Assembly (NCBI RefSeq): GCF_000717345.1
Contig: NZ_JNZA01000039.1
Location: forward strand, 1 to 64,000
DNA: 64,000 nt
From: Streptomyces lydicus
GTDB lineage: Bacteria > Actinomycetota > Actinomycetes > Streptomycetales > Streptomycetaceae
Reading direction: 5' to 3'
In this document: piece after piece, positions 10,954 to 20,100 of the stretch
How positions within the stretch are numbered: the first letter of the stretch is position 1
Layout of the letters: each line of letters starts with the position of its first letter
Translations under genes and position numbers: made by a program
The notes under the pieces: model-generated
What the model was told of the DNA's origin: nothing
Database searches by the model: none
What the model saw: only the letters and a program-made list of their open reading frames with translations

Positions 10954-13734
10954 TTACAGCAGCGGCCCGCCGAGACCCTGCTCGGCCCAGATGATCTTGC
11001 CTTCGGGGGTGTAGCGGGTGCCCCAGCGCTGCGCGAGCTGGGAGACGAGGAAGAGGCCGCGGCCGCCCTCGTCCTCGTCGGCGGCGTAGCGCAGGTGCGG
11101 GGACGTGCTGCTGGTGTCGGAGACCTCGCAGATCAGGGTGCGGTCGTAGAGCAGGCGGACCCGGATCGGGCCGGTGGCGTAGCGGATCGCGTTGGTGATC
11201 AGTTCGCTGAGGATCAGCTCGGTGGTGAAGGCGCTCTCGTCCAGGTCCCACCGCGTCAGCTGCTGGGAGATCTTCGCCCGGGCGTCGGCCACGGCGGCCG
11301 GGTCGGAGGGGACGTCCCACTCCGCGATGTGGTCGGGTTCCAGGAGGCGGGTGCGCGCGACGAGCAGGGCGATGTCGTCGCGCTGGCGGTCCGGGAGCAG
11401 GGCGCCCAGCACGGCCTCGCAGGTCTCCTGGGGCGTCCGCCCCGGGCGGGCCAGGGACGTGGCGAGGGTGCGCAGCCCGCTGTCGATGTCCCGGGCCCGG
11501 TCCTCGACGAGCCCGTCGGTGTAGAGGACGATGCTGCTGCCCTCGGGCAGCCGCAGGTCCACCGCCTCGAAGGGCAGGCCGCCGAGGCCGAGCGGCGGGC
11601 CGGACGGGAGTTCGGGGAACTGCACGGTGCCGTCGGGGTGCACGATCGCCGGCAGGAGGTGCCCGGCGCGGGAGAAGCTGCACACCCCGCCGGCCGGGTC
11701 GTAGATCGCGTACAGGCAGGTGGCGCCCGCGACCACGGCGTCCTCGTCCGCCACCACCGCCTCCTGGTCGATGCGGTTGACCAACTCGTCCAGGTAGCTG
11801 AGGAGTTCGTCGGGCGGCAGGTCGAGGGTGGAGAAGTTCTGCACCGCCGTGCGCAGCCGGCCCATCATGGCGGCGGCGTGCAGTCCGTGGCCGACCACGT
11901 CGCCGATGACCAGGGCGACGCGCGCGCCGGGCAGCGGGATGACGTCGAACCAGTCGCCCCCCACGCCGGTCTGGGCGGGCAGGTAGCGGTGGGCCAGGTC
12001 GAGGGCGTTCTGTTCGGGCAGGCCCCGGGGCAGCAGGCTGTGCTGGAGGGTGACGGCCATGGCGTGCTCCCGGGTGTAGCGGCGCGCGTTGTCGATGCAC
12101 ACCGCGGCGCGGGCCGCCATCTCCTCGGCCAGGGACAGGTCGCCCTCCTCGAAGGGGGGCCGCTCCCGGGTGCGCCAGAAGTTGGCCACGCCCATCAGGA
12201 CGCCACGCGCCTGGAGGGGCACGGTGATCAGGGACCGGCAGCCGTGGTTCACGACCAGCTCGAAGCGCTCGGGGTCCTGTGCGCGCCAGTCGTCGGCGGC
12301 CCGCACGTCGGTGATGAGCACGGACTCCCCGGTGAGGAAGCCGGTGGCCATCGGGGTGGTGGAGGGGAACCGGTGGCTCTCGCCCGCTTCGTAGAGGGGA
12401 TGGTCCTCGCGGATACCGGCGAGCGCCACCCGGAGCAGCTCCGGCGCCTCGCGGGACGACCCGGTCGGCGGCTCCTCACCGCTCAGCACGGGTTCGGCGA
12501 GGTCGACGGTGACGTACTCGGCGAACCAGCCGACGGCCACCCCGGTCAGCTCCTCGGCGGTGCGCTGCACGTCGAGGGTGGTGCCGATGGCGACGCTCGC
12601 CTCGTAGAGCAGCCGCAGCCGGCTCTGGGCGGCCTCCGCCTTCCCGGCCAGCGCGAGGAGTTCGGTGGAGTCGCGCAGCGTGGCCACGCTGCCGGGCGGG
12701 CCGCCCCCGCGGTCCGTGGGCCGGTTGTTCACCGCCAGCAATCGGTCCCCCACCGGGAGCACCTCGTCGGTGGCGACCCGCCCGGAGGCCAGCAGCTCGG
12801 TGGTCCGGGGGCCCAGTCCGAGGTCGGCGACCGGGCGCCCGTCGACGTCCGGATCGAGGCCGAGCAGCCGGCGCGCCTCGTCGTTCGCCAGCACCACGCG
12901 CCGGTCCGCGTCGACGATGACCACGCCCTCGCGCACGGCGTGCAGCACCGCGTCGTGGTGCTCGTACATGCGGGTCATCTCGGCGGGGCCGAGGCCGTGG
13001 GTCTGGCGGCGCAGCCGGCGGTTCGCCAGCGCCGAGCCGGCCGTGGCCACGGCGAGCGCGGCGGCCCCGGCGCCGAGCACCAGCGGCAGTTGCCGGTCGA
13101 CCGCGCTGCTGACCCGCCTGACCTTCAGGCCGGACGACACCAGGCCCACCACCGCACCGCGCGCGTCGGTGACCGGGACGACGGCCTGTACCTCGTTCCC
13201 GAGCGGGCCGTGGACGCTCTCGATGGTGACGTGGCCGTTGAGCGAGGGCTTGATGGTGCCGACGAAGTGCTTGCCGATCTCCTGCGGCTTGGGGTGGGTG
13301 TAGCGGATGCCCTGCCGGTTCATGACGACGATGAAGTCGACGCCGCCCCGTTTGCGGGCGTCCTCGGTCAGCGGCTGGAGCACCGCGCTGGGGTGGGGGC
13401 TGCGCAACACGGCGACCAGGCCGGGGCTGTGCGCGAAGGCTTCGGCGGCGGCGACCGAGCGGTCCTTCGCTCCCTGGAACCGGTCGCTGCGGGACTGGAC
13501 CACCAGCGTGGTCACCGCGGCCACGACGAGCAGCAGCACGATGAGGATCTGGAGGAAGAACATCTGGCCCGCGACGCTGCGGTTCCCCGTGAGCGCACGC
13601 AGCCGCCCCTTCGAGGGCTTGGCCGTCCCGGCCGAGCCGTCAGGGCGCTCGTGCCGGTCGTTGCGGCCCTGGCGCCGACCGGTGAACCGGCGCCTCCGAG
13701 GTGGCCACGGTACGCGGCCGGAGAATCGGGCCAT
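10954..13734 (-). CDS. Sensor SpoIIE-type phosphatase with Cache, PAS, GAF, PP2C and HATPase domains (copy 1)
   Basis: 926 residues. A membrane helix (about 55-78) is followed by an extracellular Cache/CitA-like sensor (FIVVMNRQGIRYTHP, IGKHFVG), a second helix (about 215-235), a PAS domain (VREGVVIVDADRRVVLAN), a GAF domain, a PP2C/SpoIIE phosphatase (GGDWFDVIPL, GDVVGHG, YTDGLVEDR, DDIALLVAR, all metal Asp present) and a C-terminal HATPase (ELITNAIRY, DEGGRGLFLV). Such proteins dephosphorylate anti-anti-sigma factors and may phosphorylate them. TAGATA six bases before the ATG, with no ribosome site, suggests a leaderless mRNA. An inverted paralog lies at 20971-23709. Confidence 0.92.
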   Translation of the reverse strand: MARFSGRVPWPPRRRRFTGRRQGRNDRHERPDGSAGTAKPSKGRLRALTGNRSVAGQMFFLQILIVLLLVVAAVTTLVVQSRSDRFQGAKDRSVAAAEAFAHSPGLVAVLRSPHPSAVLQPLTEDARKRGGVDFIVVMNRQGIRYTHPKPQEIGKHFVGTIKPSLNGHVTIESVHGPLGNEVQAVVPVTDARGAVVGLVSSGLKVRRVSSAVDRQLPLVLGAGAAALAVATAGSALANRRLRRQTHGLGPAEMTRMYEHHDAVLHAVREGVVIVDADRRVVLANDEARRLLGLDPDVDGRPVADLGLGPRTTELLASGRVATDEVLPVGDRLLAVNNRPTDRGGGPPGSVATLRDSTELLALAGKAEAAQSRLRLLYEASVAIGTTLDVQRTAEELTGVAVGWFAEYVTVDLAEPVLSGEEPPTGSSREAPELLRVALAGIREDHPLYEAGESHRFPSTTPMATGFLTGESVLITDVRAADDWRAQDPERFELVVNHGCRSLITVPLQARGVLMGVANFWRTRERPPFEEGDLSLAEEMAARAAVCIDNARRYTREHAMAVTLQHSLLPRGLPEQNALDLAHRYLPAQTGVGGDWFDVIPLPGARVALVIGDVVGHGLHAAAMMGRLRTAVQNFSTLDLPPDELLSYLDELVNRIDQEAVVADEDAVVAGATCLYAIYDPAGGVCSFSRAGHLLPAIVHPDGTVQFPELPSGPPLGLGGLPFEAVDLRLPEGSSIVLYTDGLVEDRARDIDSGLRTLATSLARPGRTPQETCEAVLGALLPDRQRDDIALLVARTRLLEPDHIAEWDVPSDPAAVADARAKISQQLTRWDLDESAFTTELILSELITNAIRYATGPIRVRLLYDRTLICEVSDTSSTSPHLRYAADEDEGGRGLFLVSQLAQRWGTRYTPEGKIIWAEQGLGGPLL

Positions 13735-13865
13735 GGCTCATATCTACCCTGCGTCCGAGGGGTCCGACGCACACCACGCCGGGATACCGCATGGCTGTGC
13801 GACGGGCCCGCCGGGCGGGCTGCCCGGTGGTGTCACGCCCGTTCCCCGGGTCGCGTACGGCCCGG

Positions 13866-14624
13866 TCACGCGCGCCTGACCGCCCGCAGCAGCACCATGC
13901 CGGTGTCGCCGTAGTCGGGACAGGTGGGGTCGGCCGGCACGTGCGTGAGCGAGAGCCGCTCGGTGTGCGGGGTGAAGACCGCGCGGATGACGGTGCCGTC
14001 CACGGGGCAGCCCGGCCACCGGGGTGCGGTGCCGATGCGGTACGTCGGCATGTTCTCCATGAAGGCGGCGACGAGGGGCCCGCCCGGCCGTACCGCGGTG
14101 ATGAAGGCGCGGCAGAGCTCCGCGAACTCCTCGAAGTCCTCGGTGACGCTCTCGGCGACGAAGTTCATCGAGGCCAGGTCGTAGCTGCCGGCCGGCAGGG
14201 TGCGGACGTCCCGGTGCACCACCCGGACGTGGGCCAGCGCCTCCGGGAGGGTGGCGGGCAGGGCGGGGTCGAGCGCGCGGCAGAGCGCGTAGAAGGGCTG
14301 CCAGCTGGCGTCGGGGCCGTCGCGGAGCTGGCCGGTCAGGTAGCTGACGTTGGCCGAGCTCAGCTCGATCGCGTCGACGCGCCGGCTGGCGGCGCCGGCG
14401 AGCATCAGCGGGTAGAGGTTGGGCCCGGCGCCGAACTCCACCGAGCGGCCGATGCTGCCGGGCGGGAACTGCTGGTAGAAGGCGGAGTGGTGCCGGATGA
14501 CGGCCGCGTCGCAGGGGTGGATCTGGCGGTAGTTCTCGGCGAGGTAGTCCAGCACCGGCCAGTTGTCCCAGTCGGCGTCGTCATTACGCACAAGATCCGG
14601 CGTGTCACCGGCGGGCTGCTTCAT
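13866..14624 (-). CDS. SAM-dependent methyltransferase (SCO2525-like / NNMT-PNMT-TEMT type)
   Basis: 252 residues. SVEFGAGPNLYPLMLAG near residue 60 is methyltransferase motif I, and DAIELSSANVSYL the following acidic loop. The N-terminal NDDADWDNWPVLDYLAENY and late FVAESVTEDFEEF resemble SCO2525-like methyltransferases related to small-molecule N-methyltransferases. The ATG overlaps the TGA of the preceding MFS gene by four bases, so translation is coupled. It is the last gene of the operon beginning with the GGDEF-EAL-PLP fusion. A product-tailoring role is inferred from that context. A GC-rich inverted repeat at 13805-13819 may terminate the operon. Confidence 0.82.
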   Translation of the reverse strand: MKQPAGDTPDLVRNDDADWDNWPVLDYLAENYRQIHPCDAAVIRHHSAFYQQFPPGSIGRSVEFGAGPNLYPLMLAGAASRRVDAIELSSANVSYLTGQLRDGPDASWQPFYALCRALDPALPATLPEALAHVRVVHRDVRTLPAGSYDLASMNFVAESVTEDFEEFAELCRAFITAVRPGGPLVAAFMENMPTYRIGTAPRWPGCPVDGTVIRAVFTPHTERLSLTHVPADPTCPDYGDTGMVLLRAVRRA

Positions 14625-15898
14625 GTGCCCTCTTTCACGGAACGTGGGTCACTGTCCCGGTCCACCGAGCGTACGCCGGGGACGTAGAGGAAGACCAATG
14701 TGACGACGGCGCCCAGCACGCCGGCGCCGATCAGGGTCGGCCGTACGCCCACCGCGGACGCGACGGGCGCGGCGAGGGCGTAGGACAGCGGCAGCAGGGA
14801 GATCGAGACGAACCACTCGACGCTGGAGACCCGGCCGAGCAGCACGCCCGGCACCAGTCGCTGCTTGGCCGTGGCCCAGGCGATCAGGCCGGCGGTCTCG
14901 AACCCGTTGACCGCCGCGCAGGCCGCGGCCAGCTGCCAGGAGCCCTGGGACAGGCCGTATCCGGCGACCGCGAGGGTGGCCAGCGTCCACGACACGTAGA
15001 TGAAGGTCATGAACCGCGACGGCACCCCGAGCTGCCCCACGGCCAGCGCCACCAGCACGGAGCTCAGGCCGCCGCAGGTCAGGACCAGGCCGAGGTCCCC
15101 GGCGGTGCCCCCCAGCTCGTTCTTGATCAGGAACGGCAGCAGCACCTCGGCCGGCCCGAGGAAGAGCAGGTAGGCGAAGGTCGCCGAGACGTACGTGGCC
15201 CACAGCCAGCTGTTGGCGCGGACGTAGACCAGGCCCTTGAGCAGGTCCGCCCACACCGAGCCGGCCGCCTGCGTCGGCGGCGGCATCGGGCGGATGCAGA
15301 GCAGGCAGAACACGGAGACCATGAAGGTGACCGCGTCGAACGCGAACGCCCCGCCGGTCCCGATGCCCGCGACGAGCACCCCGCCCAGCGCGGTCCCGCC
15401 GATCTGCACCGCCGCCGGGCGGACGAACTGGTCGAGCGCGTTGGCCTCGACCAGTTCGGACTTCAGGACCAGGGTCGGCACGATGGCGTCGTACGCCGGC
15501 GGGTAGAACCCGGCCGCGCCGCCGTACACCATGACGGCGATGATCAGCTGCCACAGCTCCAGCGAGCCGCCGAGGGCCAGCGTCGCGAGCGCCACCAGGC
15601 ACAGCATGCGGACGATGTCGCTGATCAGCATGGTCCGCCGGCGGTCGAAGCGGTCGCTGACGACGCCGCCCAGCAGGACCAGGGCGACCTGTGGAACGGC
15701 GCGCGCCACACCCACCGCGGACATCGCGGCGGGCGAGCCGGAGAGCGTGTAGACCTGCCAGGCCAGGGCGACGAGCAGCACCCCGTCGCCCAGCAGCGAG
15801 ATGCTCATCCCGATCCACAGGATCCGGAAGTCGCGGTGGGCCAGCGGTGTGAGCAGGCGCACCCGGCGGGCGCGGCCCGCATCGTCCATGACTCGCAT
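14621..15898 (-). CDS. MFS exporter (EntS-like)
   Basis: 425 residues with about twelve membrane helices. The first cytoplasmic loop carries the MFS motif GGVVSDRFDRRR (about residues 77-88). The N-terminal HRDFRILWIGMSISLLGDG pattern is typical of the EntS-like exporters that release siderophores or other secondary metabolites. The ATG starts immediately after the TGA of the upstream fusion gene and the end overlaps the methyltransferase start. The three are therefore one tight operon, and this gene probably exports its product. Confidence 0.88.
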   Translation of the reverse strand: MRVMDDAGRARRVRLLTPLAHRDFRILWIGMSISLLGDGVLLVALAWQVYTLSGSPAAMSAVGVARAVPQVALVLLGGVVSDRFDRRRTMLISDIVRMLCLVALATLALGGSLELWQLIIAVMVYGGAAGFYPPAYDAIVPTLVLKSELVEANALDQFVRPAAVQIGGTALGGVLVAGIGTGGAFAFDAVTFMVSVFCLLCIRPMPPPTQAAGSVWADLLKGLVYVRANSWLWATYVSATFAYLLFLGPAEVLLPFLIKNELGGTAGDLGLVLTCGGLSSVLVALAVGQLGVPSRFMTFIYVSWTLATLAVAGYGLSQGSWQLAAACAAVNGFETAGLIAWATAKQRLVPGVLLGRVSSVEWFVSISLLPLSYALAAPVASAVGVRPTLIGAGVLGAVVTLVFLYVPGVRSVDRDSDPRSVKEGT

Positions 15899-17149
15899 TC
15901 AGGTCTTTCGCCGCAGTTCGAACCGCTCCGCCAGGACTGAGATCGTCTCGTTGAGCCGGGTTATGTCGTCATCGGTGTTCGCCGCGGTGATCTGGACGCG
16001 TACGCCGACGCGGTCACGCGGGACGAGGGGGTAGGCGGCGAGGGTGACGTAGATGCCGTGGTTCCACATGAACAGGCCGACGTCGTCCAGGTCCGCGCCG
16101 TTGGCGAGCGGGAGCTCGATGATCGGCAGCCCGCTGGTGTTGGGCGTCTCGACGCCGAGCCGGTGCACGTGCTCCAGCACGCGCGCGGTCTTGCGGTGCA
16201 GGTCCGCGCGGATGCCGTCGCCGCGCCGGTCGTTGACGTCGAGTCCGGCGAGCGCGGTGGCGAGCGAGGCCGTCGGCGAGGGGCCGGAGTACAGGTACGG
16301 CGCGGCGGTGACCTTGAGGTGGTTCTTCATCCACGTCGGCAGGGCCAGGAACGCCAGCAGCGAGGAGTACGCCTTGGAGAACCCGCCGACCAGCACCATG
16401 CCGTCGTAGGTCTCGCCGAGGTGCCGGACGATGCAGTTCCCGCGGGAGCCGTAGGGGGAGGTCTCGTCGGCCCGGCGTTCCCCGATGACGCCGAAGCCGT
16501 GCGCGTCGTCGATGTAGAGCAGGGCGTCCCGGGCGCGGCAGATGTCCACGAGGTGGGGGAGGTCGGGGAGGTTCCCGGTCATGCTGTCGACCCCGTCCAG
16601 GCACACCATGCGGGTGGCGCCGGCCGGTGCCCTGCTCAGCAGCGCCTCCAGCTCCTCCGGCCGGTCGGCGTGGAAGCGCTGGACCGTGGCGCCCTGTGAC
16701 CGGGCGACCTGGCACCCGTCGTAGACGGTGCGGTGTGCCCGGGCCTCGACGAAGATGTGCCCTTCGCCGCCGAGCACCGGGATGACGGAGGCGTGGATGA
16801 GGGTGATGGTCGGCAGCAGCAGGGTGTCGGGGGCGTCGAGCAGCTCGGCCAGCCGCTCCTCGATCTCCGGGTAGAGCCGGGGGTTGCCGATCAGCCGTGA
16901 CCAGCTGGGGTGCGTGCCCCAGCGCCTGACCTGCGGTTCGATCGAGTCCATGATCTCGGGATCGAGGTCGAAGCCCAGGTAGTTGCAGGACGCGAAGTCG
17001 ATGAGCCAGCGTTTGCCGCTGCGCAGGTGCCGGCCCTTCACCTCGTCGATCACCGCATCACACATCGGGTTGGTCTGCCGGAGTCGTTCGAGCTCGCCCC
17101 ACCGCGGGTCGTGCCGCGCGCCGCTCTGTGTCCCCAGTGCCTTTCGCAC
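15899..17149 (-). CDS. Alpha-oxoamine-synthase-type PLP enzyme from an internal in-frame start
   Basis: Within the fusion frame, GTG at 17149 is preceded by AGGAGG with a 5-base spacer, as good a ribosome site as any here. Translation from it gives 416 residues, the usual length of 8-amino-7-oxononanoate synthase relatives, which condense an amino acid with an acyl thioester to give an aminoketone. The PLP Lys (GGFSKAYSS), the cofactor Asp (DDAHGFG) and the substrate loop (GTHPSWSRLIGNP) are visible. The acyl and amino substrates cannot be told from sequence, and no acyl carrier protein is adjacent. Whether this form exists separately from the fusion is untested. Confidence 0.6.
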   Translation of the reverse strand: MRKALGTQSGARHDPRWGELERLRQTNPMCDAVIDEVKGRHLRSGKRWLIDFASCNYLGFDLDPEIMDSIEPQVRRWGTHPSWSRLIGNPRLYPEIEERLAELLDAPDTLLLPTITLIHASVIPVLGGEGHIFVEARAHRTVYDGCQVARSQGATVQRFHADRPEELEALLSRAPAGATRMVCLDGVDSMTGNLPDLPHLVDICRARDALLYIDDAHGFGVIGERRADETSPYGSRGNCIVRHLGETYDGMVLVGGFSKAYSSLLAFLALPTWMKNHLKVTAAPYLYSGPSPTASLATALAGLDVNDRRGDGIRADLHRKTARVLEHVHRLGVETPNTSGLPIIELPLANGADLDDVGLFMWNHGIYVTLAAYPLVPRDRVGVRVQITAANTDDDITRLNETISVLAERFELRRKT

Positions 17150-20100
17150 GTGATCCTCCTCCACCCCGTGCAGACCGGTGGTCCCCGTCCCTTGGGGGGC
17201 CGAGGGTGCGGTGCTCCGGGGAAGGCGGGCATGGCGCTGCGCGGCGTTGCCGGTGAGGGAGGGAAGCCTGTGCTCGCCCATGCTTCGCAGCAGTTGCTCC
17301 GCCTGGTCCGCTGTCATCGGGCGGGCGAACAGATAGCCTTGCCCGAATCGACATCCCATGGCAGCCAGCCGGTCTCTTTGTTCAACCTCTTCGATGCCTT
17401 CGGCGATGACCTGCAGACCGAGGGTGTCGGCGATGCGCACGATACCCTCGACCAGTGCGACTTGTTGCTTGTCGACGCCGATGTCGTCGATAAATGACTT
17501 GTCGACCTTGAGCAGGTCGATGGGGAATTCCCGGAGATAGCTGAGCGATGAGAATCCGGTGCCGAAGTCATCGATCGCCATCCCCACGCCGAGGTCCTTG
17601 AGTTCCCTCATCACCTCCCGGATCTGTTCGTCGGAGTGCATGAGGACGGTCTCCGTCAGTTCCAGTACGAGCGAACCGGCGGTGAGACCGGACGAACTGA
17701 GCACGTCGCGCACTTCGTCCAGGAAACCGGGGTCCCGGAATTGACGGGCGGAAACATTGACCGTGATGTGCAGGGAATGCGGCCTCGGGATGGACTGCTG
17801 CCAGCGGGCGACGTTGGTGGCGGCCTGTTCGAGCACCCAGGCGCCCAGCGGCATGATGTGCCCGGTCTCCTCGGCCAGGGCGATGAACTGGTCGGGCTGC
17901 ACCAGGCCGTGGCGGGCGTGCGGCCAGCGGGCCAGTGCCTCGAATCCGGCGAGTTCGCCGGTCGCGATCTCCACGATGGGCTGGTAGCGCACGTCGAACG
18001 CCTCGCTGTCGATGGCGCCCTCCAGGCGGGCCCGGAGTTCGTGCCGTTCGAGCATTCCGCTGTGCAGTTGCGCCTGGTAGCGGCGCCACTGCCGCTTGCC
18101 GGCCGTCTTCGCCGCGTAGAGCGCGAGGTCGGCGTGGCCGAGGAGTTCCTCCGCGTCGGCGCTGTCCTGGGCGGTGGCGATGCCCACGCTGGCCGACATC
18201 CGGATCATCTCGCCGGAGAGCCGGAAGGGCTGGTTGAGGTTCTGTACGACCTGTTCACCGAGCACCTCGGCGTCCGCGGGGTCGCGCGCCCCCTCCATCA
18301 GCACCCCGAATTCATCGCCTCCCAGGCGGGCCGCGGTGTCGCTGACGCGCAGCGAACCGGACAGCCGCCGGGCCACCGCGACGAGGAGTTCGTCCCCCAC
18401 CGAGTGGCCACTGGTGTCGTTGACGACCTTGAAGTCGTCGAGGTCGATGAAGAGCACGCACGGCACGGTCCGGTCCCGGCGGCCACGCAGCAACGCGCGC
18501 TGGATCCGCTCCACGAGGAGCACCCGGTTGGGCAGCCCGGTCAGGGAGTCGTGGAAGGCGCGGTGGGTCAGTTCGCGCTCCAGCTTGCGCTGCTCGGTCA
18601 CGTCCCGCAGCGTCAGGACCAGTCCGTGCACGGTCTCGTCGTGCCGCAGGTTGCTGCACCGGGCCTCGACGTCGATGCGCGCCCCGCCCCGCTGGAGCAC
18701 CTGCCAGTCGTCGCGGGTGTCCTGGTCGCCCTCTTCGCGCATGCGCTGCAGTGCGTGCAGGGCGCGGCTGCCGTCCTGGTCCGCCATCAGCTCGGTGAGC
18801 CGGACCCCGCCGAGCGGCGTCCGGCCGAACATCCCCTCGGCGGACGGGCTGGCGTAGCGGATGGTGTTGTCGTCGTCGAGGATCAGGATGACGTCGGAGG
18901 TGTTGTGCACGAGGGTGCGGAAGTACGCCTCGCTGTTGCGCCGGTTGATCTCCTGGCCGAGGGCCACGCGTTCCATGGCCAGGGCTACCTGGGAGGCGAG
19001 GGTCTCGAAGGAACTCCACCGCTCCACAAGGCTTTTTTCCGTGCCCGCCACGATCAGGGCGCCGATCAGTGAGTCCCCGGCCGGGCCGTTCCTGATGGCC
19101 AGCGGGCACAGCAGCGCCTTGGGCAGGGCCCCCAGGGCGACGGTCGCCGTCGCGCCGAGTTCCTCGACCGGCAGGAGCTGCGTCTCCCGGGCGAGGAAGT
19201 GGGGGCGCCAGGCGTCGGCCGTCTCGTCGGTCCAGCTGACGGACCAGTTCGCGCGGTGCGTGACGGTGCGTACGGCGCTCAGCCGGGCCTCGTCGGGGGC
19301 GAGCCGCAGCAGCGCGACCTCGAACCGCTCCCCCGTCCCGAAGAGGGGCTCCGCGGCGTGCTGGATGGACGTGGCGATGTCCTCCACGCCGGCCGCGGCG
19401 ACCAGGGACGCGGCCGCCGTCCGCAGGCCCCGCTCCCTGGTCACCGCCATCAGGTGCACGGCGACCAGGCCCGACAGACGGGCGAGGACGAGCAGGAAGA
19501 GCACGGCGGAGAACACCGCGATCACGGGCACGTCGTGCATGTCGCCGCGCAGCGACTCCAGAATGAGCATGAGGGGCGCGATGAGCGACGCCATGCCGAG
19601 CACGACGAGCCGCCGCGGATGGATTCCGGACGGCCGCACGGGGGTCCGTTCGGTGAGTTCCACCATGGACGGATGCAGCGCGGCCAGCCCCCACGCGGTG
19701 AAGAAGACCACCCAGCCCAGGTCCATCGGCGTGCCGACCTGCCAGGTGCCCTTGAGCTGGAGGAGCCCGTACAGCACGTCGGAGAAGAGGATGCCGAGCG
19801 TGCCGAGGGTGAGGAACTGGACGGCGCGCGTCCGCACCGCGCCGGGGGCCAGCAGCCGGGCGAGCATCGCCAGCATCAGCACGTCACCGAGCGGATAGGC
19901 GATCGAGATCGAGCGCTGCACCCACGTCATGTCGGCGGCCGTGGTGTAGGGGTTGATCAGGAAGTCCCAGGACAGCAGCGCCAGACCGGACGTCAGGATC
20001 AGCGCGTCCAGCAGGCTCGCCATGTCGCGGCCGGTCCTGCGGTACCGGATGAAGCCCAGCAGCCCGGCGGCGAAAAGCGGGTAGGTCGCCAGGTAGAAGA

